In this document: positions 35,800-43,349 of the stretch, one piece after another
Layout of the letters: each line of letters opens with the position of its first letter
Numbering within the stretch: the stretch's first letter is position 1
NCBI GenBank assembly: GCA_018369555.1
Contig: JAGZCC010000006.1
Coordinates: 1-56,491 of the forward strand
Origin: Thomasclavelia spiroformis
GTDB taxonomy: Bacteria > Bacillota_I > Bacilli_A > Erysipelotrichales > Coprobacillaceae
Reading direction: 5' to 3'
Length of the DNA stretch: 56,491 bases
Program-made: the position numbers and the translations under genes
Notes under the pieces: generated by a model
What the model saw: the letters and a program-made list of their open reading frames with translations, nothing else
Database searches by the model: none
What the model was told of the DNA's origin: nothing

Positions 35800-35830
35800 G
35801 CTTGACACCTTATCGTTGGTGTGTTAAAGT
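35785..35830 (+). promoter_or_regulatory. rpsP promoter with an inverted repeat over the -35
   Basis: -35 TTGACA (35802-35807), 17-base spacer and -10 TAAAGT (35825-35830). The inverted repeat GTGTCAAGC/GCTTGACAC (35785-35793, 35800-35808) covers the -35 box and could be an operator or the stem of an upstream terminator lacking a T-run. Confidence 0.6.
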
Positions 35831-35861
35831 AAAAAAGTAAATTAATTAGGAGGATATATAA

Positions 35862-36134
35862 ATGGCAGTAAAATTAAGATTAATTAGAATGGGTGCTAAA
35901 AAAGCTCCTTTCTATAGAATAGTAGCAGCTGATTCAAGAGCACCAAGAGATGGACGTTTTATCGAAATGTTAGGAACATATAATCCTTGTACTAATCCTG
36001 CTCAAGTAACAATTAAAGAGGAAGAAGTATTAAAATGGTTAAATAACGGAGCTCAACCATCTGATACAGTTAAAAACTTATTATCTAAGCAAGGGATTAT
36101 GAAAAAATTTGCTGATTCAAAATCAGGTAAATAA
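35862..36134 (+). CDS. rpsP: 30S ribosomal protein S16
   Basis: The 90-residue protein has the S16 N-terminal AVKLRLIRMGAKKAPFYRIV and the RDGRFIEMLGTYNP signature, normal for the family. AGGAGG lies 8 bases before the ATG. It is first in the rpsP-khpA-rimM-trmD-rplS cluster and its stop is only 2 bases before khpA. Confidence 0.98.
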   Translation: MAVKLRLIRMGAKKAPFYRIVAADSRAPRDGRFIEMLGTYNPCTNPAQVTIKEEEVLKWLNNGAQPSDTVKNLLSKQGIMKKFADSKSGK

Positions 36135-36136
36135 TT

Positions 36137-36385
36137 ATGGATTACGCAAAGATTCTTAAAGATATCGCAATTGAATTAGTCGAAGACAAAGAACATTTAG
36201 AAGTACGTGAAATGCCTTCGTTAGAAGAAGATATTGTAGTATTGCATGTATTTTGCGCTCAAAATGATATCGCTAGATTGATTGGACGTAAAGGAGTAAT
36301 GGCCAATTCAATTAGACAATTGATGTCGGTAGCTGGTCGAATGACTAGTAAAAAATTAGATATTAAGTTTGAATCGTATGAATAG
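36137..36385 (+). CDS. khpA: KH-domain RNA-binding protein KhpA
   Basis: The 82-residue single KH-domain protein carries the GXXG loop as IGRKGVMANSIRQL (residues near 52-65). The family member of this locus in Firmicutes, KhpA (YlqC), pairs with KhpB to bind RNA and influences cell growth and division. It is 2 bases behind rpsP and has no strong site of its own, so it is probably coupled. A terminator-like hairpin follows. Confidence 0.9.
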   Translation: MDYAKILKDIAIELVEDKEHLEVREMPSLEEDIVVLHVFCAQNDIARLIGRKGVMANSIRQLMSVAGRMTSKKLDIKFESYE

Positions 36386-36389
36386 AAAG

Positions 36390-36417
36390 TAGATGTGTTT
36401 TGCACATCTATTTTTTT
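36390..36417 (+). terminator. Intra-operon terminator/attenuator after khpA
   Basis: TAGATGTG/CACATCTA with a 5-base loop and seven T follow khpA directly, inside what is usually one operon. It should lower transcription of rimM-trmD relative to rpsP-khpA. Confidence 0.8.
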
Positions 36418-36478
36418 AAATAAAATATTTAATGAGTGAATATATTGTGAATAATGTGAATAAATTGAAAGGGGCTAG

Positions 36479-36502
36479 ATGGAAATTTATAAATTTTCAT
36501 AG
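36479..36502 (+). other. Possible 7-codon leader ORF before rimM
   Basis: ATG with the strong site GAAAGGGG just upstream opens MEIYKFS and stops at TAG 7 bases before the rimM ATG at 36510. Its role may be to deliver ribosomes to rimM, whose own site is weak (GTGGA). Confidence 0.35.
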
Positions 36503-36509
36503 TGGAATT

Positions 36510-37016
36510 ATGGATAAGGTTAAAGTTGGTAAGATTGTGGGTACTCATGCTTTAAAAGGTGAGTTGAAAATTAGATCTAATAGTGATTTTGGTGATGAAA
36601 GGTTTAAGAAAGGTAATACTTTATATATTTGTTATCAAGGGAATGATATTGAATTAAAAATTGCTTCGTCTAGATTTCATAAAAATAATTATTTAGTAGC
36701 TTTTGAAGGATATCAAGATATTAATTTGGTAGAGCAGTATGTTGGATCATTTATTTATGGTTTAAAAGATGAAACATTGTTAGATGATGATGAGTATTTT
36801 TATGATGATTTAATTGGTTTGGTAGTAAAATGTGGTAATAGAGTAATTGGTAAAGTAACATCAATTTATAATAATGGTCGTCATGATATTTTGAATATTG
36901 ATTATGATGGTAAAAATGTTGCAATCCCATATGTTGATGCTTTTATTAAAGATGTAGATTTAAATAATGAAGTTATTGAAGTTGAATTAATTAAGGGGTT
37001 AATTGATGAAGATTGA
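36510..37016 (+). CDS. rimM: 16S rRNA processing protein RimM
   Basis: The 168-residue maturation factor for the 30S head has the N-terminal VKVGKIVGTHALKGELKIRS beta-barrel and the C-terminal PRC-like domain with DDLIGLVVKCG and IPYVDAFIKDVDL. ATG 36510 gives the usual length; an upstream in-frame ATG at 36432 would add 26 residues and has no family match. It overlaps trmD by 11 bases. Confidence 0.93.
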   Translation: MDKVKVGKIVGTHALKGELKIRSNSDFGDERFKKGNTLYICYQGNDIELKIASSRFHKNNYLVAFEGYQDINLVEQYVGSFIYGLKDETLLDDDEYFYDDLIGLVVKCGNRVIGKVTSIYNNGRHDILNIDYDGKNVAIPYVDAFIKDVDLNNEVIEVELIKGLIDED

Positions 37017-37725
37017 TATTTTAACATTGTTTCCAGAAATGTTTGAGGGTTTCTTGAATACATCTATTATTAAAAGAGCGATTGAAAAATCTCTTGTTGA
37101 AGTTAGGTTGCATGATTTTAGAGAATTTTCTAATGATAAACATAAACATGTTGATGATTATCCATATGGTGGTGGACAAGGGATGGTGCTTAGATGTGAA
37201 CCGATTATTGAATGTTTAAAAACTCTTATTGATAATGATAGTGTGGTTATTTTAATGTCACCACAAGGATTAACTTTGAATCATGCCTTAGCAACTACTT
37301 TATCGGTAAAAAAGCACTTAATTATTATATGTGGTCATTATGAAGGATTTGATGAAAGGATTCGTGATTATGTTGATATGGAGATATCAATAGGTGATTA
37401 TGTGTTGACTGGTGGCGAGTTGGGAAGTATGGTTGTTAGTGATGCAATCATTAGATTGCTTGAGGGAGCGATTAAAGAAGATAGTCATCAAGATGATTCA
37501 TTTAGTCAAGGACTTTTAGAATATCCACAGTACACTAGACCACAATGTTATGAGGGGAAATGTGTACCAGATATTTTGTTGAGTGGACATCATGAAAATA
37601 TTCGTAAGTGGCGCAAATATCAATCATTAAAAAGAACATACTTAAAAAGACCAGATTTGTTAGAGAAATACGAGTTTGATAATGAGAGTTTAGAAATGAT
37701 GAAAAAAATCAAAGAAGAAGATTGA
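37006..37725 (+). CDS. trmD: tRNA (guanine37-N1)-methyltransferase TrmD
   Basis: The 239-residue SPOUT enzyme methylates G37 of tRNAs with SAM. DILTLFPEMF opens it; the knot region shows YGGGQGMVL, ICGHYEGFDERI, ISIGDYVLTGGE and the end RPDLL. ATG 37006 follows AAGGGG by 7 bases; TTG 37003 is an alternative without merit. The start lies in the end of rimM, and the rplS promoter -35 overlaps its stop codon. Confidence 0.97.
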   Translation: MKIDILTLFPEMFEGFLNTSIIKRAIEKSLVEVRLHDFREFSNDKHKHVDDYPYGGGQGMVLRCEPIIECLKTLIDNDSVVILMSPQGLTLNHALATTLSVKKHLIIICGHYEGFDERIRDYVDMEISIGDYVLTGGELGSMVVSDAIIRLLEGAIKEDSHQDDSFSQGLLEYPQYTRPQCYEGKCVPDILLSGHHENIRKWRKYQSLKRTYLKRPDLLEKYEFDNESLEMMKKIKEED

Positions 37726-37751
37726 CATTTGTTACTTGGATGATGTATAAT
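37722..37751 (+). promoter_or_regulatory. Promoter of rplS
   Basis: Consensus -35 TTGACA (37722-37727) covers the trmD stop codon; -10 TATAAT (37746-37751) follows an 18-base spacer. rplS therefore has its own strong transcript. Confidence 0.75.
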
Positions 37752-37754
37752 ATC

Positions 37755-37815
37755 GAAGTCGCAAGACTGCAAATGTTCCGCTGGTTAATCGAATGAACAT
37801 CCAAGACAAAATTTG
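37755..37815 (+). ncRNA. rplS 5' leader RNA (L19 leader-like)
   Basis: The transcript start is followed by a hairpin AGTC-GCAA-GACT (GNRA loop, 37757-37768) and a second stem ATGTTC (37773-37778)/GAACAT (37795-37800) just before the ribosome site. Firmicute rplS genes often carry an L19 autoregulatory leader; the position and two-stem layout fit. I cannot confirm the match to the Rfam family from memory. Confidence 0.5.
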
Positions 37816-37831
37816 ATAAAGGAGAAAAGAA

Positions 37832-38182
37832 ATGAATTTACAATTAGTAGAACAAATTACTAAGAAACAATTAAGAAATGATATTCCTGAATTTAAAGCA
37901 GGGGATACATTAAAAGTTTATGTAAAAATTAAAGAAGGTGACAAATTCCGTGTTCAGTTATTTGAAGGGGTTTGTATTGCAAAAAAAGGTAGCGGTATTT
38001 CTGAAAGCTTCACAGTAAGAAAAATTTCTTACCAAGTAGGTGTTGAAAGAACTTTCCCAATTCATTCACCAATTATTGATCGTATTGAAGTGGCTAAAGT
38101 TGGTAAAGTACGTCGTGCTAAACTTCATTATTTACGTGGATTATCTGGTAAAGCTGCTAGAATTAAAGAAATTAGAAAATAA
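37832..38182 (+). CDS. rplS: 50S ribosomal protein L19
   Basis: The 116-residue protein shows IPEFKAGDTLKVYVKIKEG, RVQLFEGVCIAKKGSGI and the C-terminal RRAKLHYLRGLSGKAARIKE, the L19 pattern. AAAGGAGAAAAG precedes the ATG. It has a promoter, a structured leader and a terminator of its own. Confidence 0.98.
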   Translation: MNLQLVEQITKKQLRNDIPEFKAGDTLKVYVKIKEGDKFRVQLFEGVCIAKKGSGISESFTVRKISYQVGVERTFPIHSPIIDRIEVAKVGKVRRAKLHYLRGLSGKAARIKEIRK

Positions 38183-38212
38183 GAAATGGAACTCCATTTC
38201 TTTTTTTTCTTA
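38183..38212 (+). terminator. Terminator of rplS
   Basis: The stem GAAATGGA/TCCATTTC starts at the base after the stop codon and is followed by eight T. Confidence 0.9.
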
Positions 38213-38290
38213 TCTTAATTAGAATAAGAAATTATTTCATTTCTTTTTGAATATTTTTTTTGTATAATAGTATATCGTAGGAGGTTTGTA

Positions 38291-38836
38291 ATGGCAAAAA
38301 GAAAAGAATTGATTAGATTTTCATTAGAATTAGTAATTATTGTTGCAGTTACAGCTACTGTTTGTACTAAAATTGTTGTCCCAGTAAAAATACAGGGCGA
38401 TAGTATGTATCCTACTTTACATGATAAAGATACCTTGATTGTTAATAAGTTGTATTTAAATAGAAGTGATACTAAACGTTTTGATATTGTTGTTTTAAAA
38501 TCAGATAAATTAAATCAGGATATTATCAAAAGAGTAATTGGATTACCGGGGGATAATATCATTTTTAAAGATGATAAGTTGTATATTAATGGTGCATATT
38601 ACGTAGAGGATTATTTGGATAGAGAATATATTGAAGAGGCTAAGAAAAAATATAATGCTAAGTTATTTACTGAGGATTTTGAAATAACTTTGGATAATGA
38701 TGAAATATTTGTTTTAGGTGATAATCGTCTACGTTCATCTGATTCAAGGACATTAGGAACTTTTAAGTACAGTGATATAGTTGGTAAAAAAGGAATCGTA
38801 ATTTATCCTTTTAAAAATATGAAATTTGTAGAATAA
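38291..38836 (+). CDS. lepB: Signal peptidase I
   Basis: The 181-residue type I signal peptidase has one N-terminal membrane anchor (about 9-27). The catalytic Ser is S38 in QGDSMYPTL and the Lys is K80 in IIKRVIGLPGD; the late motif GDNRLRSSDSRTLG is also present. TAGGAGG lies 8 bases upstream of the ATG. It cleaves secreted proteins, and would act on the two small secreted proteins of this window as on others. It heads a run with rbgA, rnhB and dprA. Confidence 0.96.
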   Translation: MAKRKELIRFSLELVIIVAVTATVCTKIVVPVKIQGDSMYPTLHDKDTLIVNKLYLNRSDTKRFDIVVLKSDKLNQDIIKRVIGLPGDNIIFKDDKLYINGAYYVEDYLDREYIEEAKKKYNAKLFTEDFEITLDNDEIFVLGDNRLRSSDSRTLGTFKYSDIVGKKGIVIYPFKNMKFVE

Positions 38837-38848
38837 CGGAGGTAGGAT

Positions 38849-39715
38849 ATGTCTAAACAAATTCAATGGTTTCCAGGCCATATGGCAAAAGCACGCCGTG
38901 AGATCAGTGAAAAAATGAAATTAATTGATATTGTAGTAGAGTTAGTGGATGCAAGAGCTCCATTATCTTCTAAAAATCCAATGTTTGATCAAATTTGTAA
39001 CAATAAACCAAGGTTAATTGTAATGACAAAAAAAGATCTAGCTGACGATAAACTGACGTCGTGTTGGATTGATTATTTTAAAAGTAAAGGCCTTCATGCA
39101 ATTTGTGTGAATTTAAAAAATTTTAACGAGTATCAGTTGGTAATAAATGTCTGTAAAGAAATCTTGAAAGAGAAAATGGAGCGTGAAGCAAAAAGAGGAC
39201 TTAAGCCACGAGCAATGCGGGCGATGATTTTAGGAATTCCTAATGTTGGTAAATCAACCTTTATTAATCGTTTGGCTAAACGTAAAGCAACAATTACAGG
39301 GAATCGTCCAGGGGTAACTAAAGCTCAACAAATTATTCGGGTTGATAAGGATTTTGAATTGTTTGATACGCCAGGGGTGTTATGGCCTCGTTTTGAAGAT
39401 GAAAATATTGCTAGAAATATTGCGTTGATCGGATCAATTAAACAAGATATTTTACCACTTGATGAATTGTTTATTTATGCTATTGAATATTTAGAAAAAA
39501 CGTACCCTAATAGTGTTAAAAATAGATATGAAATTGAAATTGATTTTGAAAGTGAATGGATTGAAAAGGTATACGATGATATAGCGAAAAATCGTAAAAT
39601 AAAAAAAGTAAGAGGGTATACTGATTATGATCGAGTAATGGATGTCTTTTTTAATGATATTTTTGATGGTAATATTGGTAAAATTACATGGGAGAAACCT
39701 GATGGAACGCTATGA
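38849..39715 (+). CDS. rbgA: Ribosome biogenesis GTPase RbgA (YlqF)
   Basis: The 288-residue protein is a circularly permuted GTPase needed for late 50S assembly. The order G4-G1-G3 is visible: VMTKKDL (G4) before GIPNVGKSTFINRL (G1) and DTPGVLWP (G3), with the N-terminal IQWFPGHMAKARREI. A C-terminal helical RNA-binding part follows. It sits 13 bases after lepB and overlaps rnhB. Confidence 0.95.
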   Translation: MSKQIQWFPGHMAKARREISEKMKLIDIVVELVDARAPLSSKNPMFDQICNNKPRLIVMTKKDLADDKLTSCWIDYFKSKGLHAICVNLKNFNEYQLVINVCKEILKEKMEREAKRGLKPRAMRAMILGIPNVGKSTFINRLAKRKATITGNRPGVTKAQQIIRVDKDFELFDTPGVLWPRFEDENIARNIALIGSIKQDILPLDELFIYAIEYLEKTYPNSVKNRYEIEIDFESEWIEKVYDDIAKNRKIKKVRGYTDYDRVMDVFFNDIFDGNIGKITWEKPDGTL

Positions 39716-40322
39716 GTATGAAAATAAGTATTATAATTTAGGATATGACTATATCATCGGTTTGGATGAAGCGGGACGAGGTCCAATGGCCGGAGAGCTA
39801 GTGGCTGCTGGGGTTATATTTCCTAAAGGATTTTATGATGAAAGAATTAATGACTCAAAACAACTTTCGAATAAAAAAAGAGAAGAGTTATATAGTTTTA
39901 TTGTTGAAAATGCTCTTGCTTATGATATTGAGATAGTTAGTGTTGAAGATGTTGATAGATTGAATGTATATCAGGCAAGTAAGCAGGCAATGGAAAAATG
40001 TATTAGTAACTTAATGCGTGATAAACTGTTTGCTTTAAGTGATGCAATGCCCTTGTCTTATCCAAATCATGAAGCAATCATAAAAGGAGATGCAAAGAGT
40101 TTTTCGATTGGAGCCGCAAGTATATTAGCTAAGGTGACTAGGGATCATTTGATGGAGGAATATGCTAAAATTTATCCTGAATATGGTTTTGATAAACATA
40201 AAGGATATGTTACAAAAATGCATAAAGAAGCGCTTGAAAAATATGGTGTTTGTCCTATTCACCGCAAATCTTTTGCACCAGTTTTAAAAGTGTTACAAAA
40301 GCAAATGTCATTTGATTTTTAA
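39702..40322 (+). CDS. rnhB: Ribonuclease HII
   Basis: The 206-residue enzyme cuts RNA in RNA-DNA hybrids. The active-site block GLDEAGRGPMAG holds the first D-E pair, and SILAKVTRDHLM and YGFDKHKGY follow. ATG 39702 (GGAG 7 bases upstream) is chosen; an upstream start at 39642 would add residues from the rbgA frame with no family match. It overlaps the end of rbgA by 14 bases. Confidence 0.95.
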   Translation: MERYEYENKYYNLGYDYIIGLDEAGRGPMAGELVAAGVIFPKGFYDERINDSKQLSNKKREELYSFIVENALAYDIEIVSVEDVDRLNVYQASKQAMEKCISNLMRDKLFALSDAMPLSYPNHEAIIKGDAKSFSIGAASILAKVTRDHLMEEYAKIYPEYGFDKHKGYVTKMHKEALEKYGVCPIHRKSFAPVLKVLQKQMSFDF

Positions 40323-40340
40323 AATGACATTTTTATTTTG
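40303..40340 (+). terminator. Terminator overlapping the end of rnhB
   Basis: AAATGTCATTT/AAATGACATTT form an 11-bp stem, half of it within the last codons of rnhB, followed by a T-rich tail. Confidence 0.75.
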
Positions 40341-40388
40341 TAGTAATTATCTTTTTTTTGTTGTAAAAGGTAATGAGGTGATAGATTA

Positions 40389-41141
40389 ATGGAAGAAGTT
40401 ATATTATATTTTGCACTAAAATACGCTGGTGATTTTGATAAAATTTACCAAGCATTAGAGCGCAAAGAAAAAGTTGATAGTGATTTAAAAGAATTTCTTT
40501 TTAAAGAGATGAAATCAAAGTATACTACAATAATTTCTGATGATTATCCAGCTTCTTTAAAAGAAATTAATTGTCCGCCATTTGTATTGTTTTATTATGG
40601 TGATTTAAATTTAGTGAACACTAAATGTATAGGTGTTGTTGGAATGCGGCAACCTAGTGATTATGGAGTTGAAACGACAAAAACAATGGTTGGAAAGTTG
40701 GTGTTGGAAAATTATACGATTGTAAGTGGAATGGCTTTGGGAATTGATGCAATTGCTCACCAAAGTGCGATGAATGTATCAGGAAGGACGATTGCGGTAT
40801 TGGGAAGTGGAATCGATAATTGTTATCCATTAAAAAACAGAGCGATTTATGAAAAGCTGAAAACAGATCAGTTGATTGTCAGTGAGTATCCAGGAAATTT
40901 AGTGCCTAAGAAAGTTAATTTCCCACGAAGAAATCGCATAATTTCTGGCTTAAGTGAATCTATATTAGTAACTGAGGCAAATGAGCGAAGCGGGACCATG
41001 ATTACTGTAGGTCATGCCTTAGAGCAAGGAAAAGATATTTATTGTATTCCAAGTAGAATTAGTGATTCATTGGGATGTAATCGTTTGATTCAACAAGGTG
41101 CTAAATTAGTTATGGATGTTAATGATATTATTGATGATTAA
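40389..41141 (+). CDS. dprA: DNA processing protein DprA
   Basis: The 250-residue protein loads RecA on incoming single strands in transformation. The Rossmann-like core shows VVGMRQPSDYG, SGMALGIDAIAHQSAM, AVLGSGIDNCYP, FPRRNRIISGLSE and SGTMITVGHALEQGKDIYCIP. It is shorter than many DprA proteins (280-370), lacking the C-terminal winged helix. Ribosome site AGGTGAT precedes the ATG. Presence suggests at least remnant competence, but dprA is also kept in non-competent species. Confidence 0.93.
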   Translation: MEEVILYFALKYAGDFDKIYQALERKEKVDSDLKEFLFKEMKSKYTTIISDDYPASLKEINCPPFVLFYYGDLNLVNTKCIGVVGMRQPSDYGVETTKTMVGKLVLENYTIVSGMALGIDAIAHQSAMNVSGRTIAVLGSGIDNCYPLKNRAIYEKLKTDQLIVSEYPGNLVPKKVNFPRRNRIISGLSESILVTEANERSGTMITVGHALEQGKDIYCIPSRISDSLGCNRLIQQGAKLVMDVNDIIDD

Positions 41142-41162
41142 AAAGAATTTTTAAATTTTAGG

Positions 41163-41190
41163 TTGACAAAACAACAAAAAACACTAATAA
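41163..41190 (+). promoter_or_regulatory. Promoter of topA
   Basis: -35 TTGACA (41163-41168) and -10 TAATAA (41185-41190) with a 16-base spacer, about 29 bases upstream of topA. Confidence 0.5.
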
Positions 41191-41218
41191 TTGGTGTTAA
41201 TTATGTGGAGGAAATGAA

Positions 41219-43291
41219 ATGAGCAAAAAAATAGTTATAGTCGAGTCGCCATCAAAGTCCAAAACAATTGAAAAATATTTAGGGAGTGATTATATAGTTA
41301 CTTCTTCAAAGGGACATGTAAGAGATTTGGCAACTTCAGGTAAAGAGGGGTTAGGTGTTGATGTTGAAAATCAATTTTTACCTAAATATGTGATAAACAA
41401 GGATAAAAAAGATGTTGTAAAAGAATTGAAAGAATTGGTTAAAGAATCTGATGAAGTATATTTAGCTACCGACCCTGATCGTGAAGGGGAAGCGATTTCT
41501 TGGCATTTAGCTCAAGTGTTAAATGTTGATATGGATAAGGAAAATCGAGTGGTTTTTAATGAGGTTACTAAAGATGCGGTTGTTAATGCTTTGCAACATC
41601 CGCGTAAGATTGATCAAAATTTAGTAAAATCTCAAGAAACAAGAAGGGTATTAGATCGAATTATTGGTTTTAAATTATCTAAATTATTACAAAAGAAAAT
41701 CAAATCAAAAAGTGCTGGACGAGTTCAATCGGTTGCGTTGCGTTTGATTGTAGAAAAGGAACGTGAAATTGAAGCCTTTGTTCCACAAGAATATTGGAAG
41801 ATAAAAGCGGAATTTGAAAAGGATGAAATTGAATTTACAGGGGAATTAGCTAAGTATAATAATGCTAAATTAGAAATTAAAAATGGTGAGGAAGCTAATC
41901 AAATCTATGAATCTTTAAATAAAGAATTTGAAGTTAATAGTGTTAAAAAGACAACTAAAAAACGAGAATCAAAGTTACCATTTATTACTTCAACTTTACA
42001 ACAAGAAGCATCTTCGAAATTAGGTTATAAAGCTAAAAAAACAATGTCAATTGCTCAAAAATTATATGAAGGTATCGCTTTAGAAGATGAGACTGTTGGT
42101 TTGATTACTTATATGCGTACTGATTCAACGCGATTATCTGAGGTGTTTGTAAAAAGTGCTCATGAATATATTGAAAAAAAATATGGTAAAGATTATGTTG
42201 GTAAAGTAAAAGTGAGTAAAAAAACAGAAAATGTTCAAGATGCTCATGAAGGGATTAGACCAACTAGCGCTTTAAGAACGCCTGAAAGTGTAAAGGAATT
42301 TTTAAAACCAGATGAATATAAGTTGTATTCATTGATTTATGCTCGAGCGATGGCTTCGTTGATGGCGCCAGCAAAATTCGATGCTACTTCTGTATCATTG
42401 ATGAATAATGGTTATGAATTTAAGGTTACTGGTTCAGTAATGAAGTTTGATGGATATTTACGTGTTTATGGTAAGTATGAAAAACAAAATAATGAATTAT
42501 TGCCTGAACTTAAAGAAAAAGAAATGTTAGAAAGTAAAAAAGTTGAAAAAACACAACATTTCACTAAACCACCTGCTCGTTATAGTGAAGCTAAATTAAT
42601 TAAAGAAATGGAAGAACTTGGAATTGGGCGTCCTAGTACTTATGCAATGATTATTGATACAATTCAAACTAGAGGTTATGTTGAATTGGTTGATAAAGCA
42701 TTTAAACCAACAGAAACGGGAATTTTAACTAGTGATCGATTAACGCAGTATTTTAATGATATTATTAATGTTGAATATACTGCAAAAATGGAACACGAAT
42801 TAGATGAAATTGCTGAAGGTGAAGATGATTATGTAAGTGCCTTGCAAAGTTTTATGGATGTTTTTCAACCGCTATTAGATGACGCTTATGATAAAATGGA
42901 AGTAGTAGCGCCGAAAAAAACCGGTGAAAAATGTCCAGAGTGCGGACATGATTTGGTGGAACGTCGCGGACGTTATGGGTTGTTTGTGGCATGTGAAAAT
43001 TATCCGGAGTGTAAGTATATTAAAAAGGATCCAGTTGAGGTAGAATATACAGGTGAAGAGTGTCCTAAATGTGGAGGCGAAATGGTTTATAAAAATGGAA
43101 GATTTGGCCGTTTTGAAGCATGTTCAAATTATCCGGAATGTAAGTATATTAAAAATAGTAAGAAAAAAGAACCGGTAATGACGGATGAGGTTTGTCCAAA
43201 TTGTGGTTCTCCAGTAGTGATTAAACAAGGACGTTGGGGAGAATTTAAAGCGTGTTCAAATTATCCTAAATGTAAGACAATTATTAAGTAG
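41219..43291 (+). CDS. topA: DNA topoisomerase I
   Basis: The 690-residue type IA enzyme relaxes negative supercoils. The Toprim domain begins VIVESPSKSKTIEKYLG with the acidic DPDREGE motif; the catalytic tyrosine is Y298 in GLITYMRTDSTRLS. Three C-terminal four-cysteine zinc ribbons follow (CPECG, CPKCG and CPNCG starts, each ending NYPEC or NYPKC). AGGAAATG-type site GTGGAGG precedes the start. It is followed by a terminator and trmFO, a common Firmicute order. Confidence 0.97.
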   Translation: MSKKIVIVESPSKSKTIEKYLGSDYIVTSSKGHVRDLATSGKEGLGVDVENQFLPKYVINKDKKDVVKELKELVKESDEVYLATDPDREGEAISWHLAQVLNVDMDKENRVVFNEVTKDAVVNALQHPRKIDQNLVKSQETRRVLDRIIGFKLSKLLQKKIKSKSAGRVQSVALRLIVEKEREIEAFVPQEYWKIKAEFEKDEIEFTGELAKYNNAKLEIKNGEEANQIYESLNKEFEVNSVKKTTKKRESKLPFITSTLQQEASSKLGYKAKKTMSIAQKLYEGIALEDETVGLITYMRTDSTRLSEVFVKSAHEYIEKKYGKDYVGKVKVSKKTENVQDAHEGIRPTSALRTPESVKEFLKPDEYKLYSLIYARAMASLMAPAKFDATSVSLMNNGYEFKVTGSVMKFDGYLRVYGKYEKQNNELLPELKEKEMLESKKVEKTQHFTKPPARYSEAKLIKEMEELGIGRPSTYAMIIDTIQTRGYVELVDKAFKPTETGILTSDRLTQYFNDIINVEYTAKMEHELDEIAEGEDDYVSALQSFMDVFQPLLDDAYDKMEVVAPKKTGEKCPECGHDLVERRGRYGLFVACENYPECKYIKKDPVEVEYTGEECPKCGGEMVYKNGRFGRFEACSNYPECKYIKNSKKKEPVMTDEVCPNCGSPVVIKQGRWGEFKACSNYPKCKTIIK

Positions 43292-43312
43292 AACATTTGT
43301 TCTACTTTTGTT
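43286..43312 (+). terminator. Terminator at the end of topA
   Basis: AAGTAGAACA/TGTTCTACTT, a 10-bp stem covering the stop codon, followed by TTTTG. Confidence 0.75.
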
Positions 43313-43349
43313 TTCAATTTATAAATGTTAAAAGTAAAAGGTGATAGAA

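Noticed and set aside
39642..39701. Longer rnhB with a hydrophobic N-terminus
   Set aside because: The extra residues are read from the end of rbgA in another frame. ATG 39702 has a good ribosome site and gives the family length.
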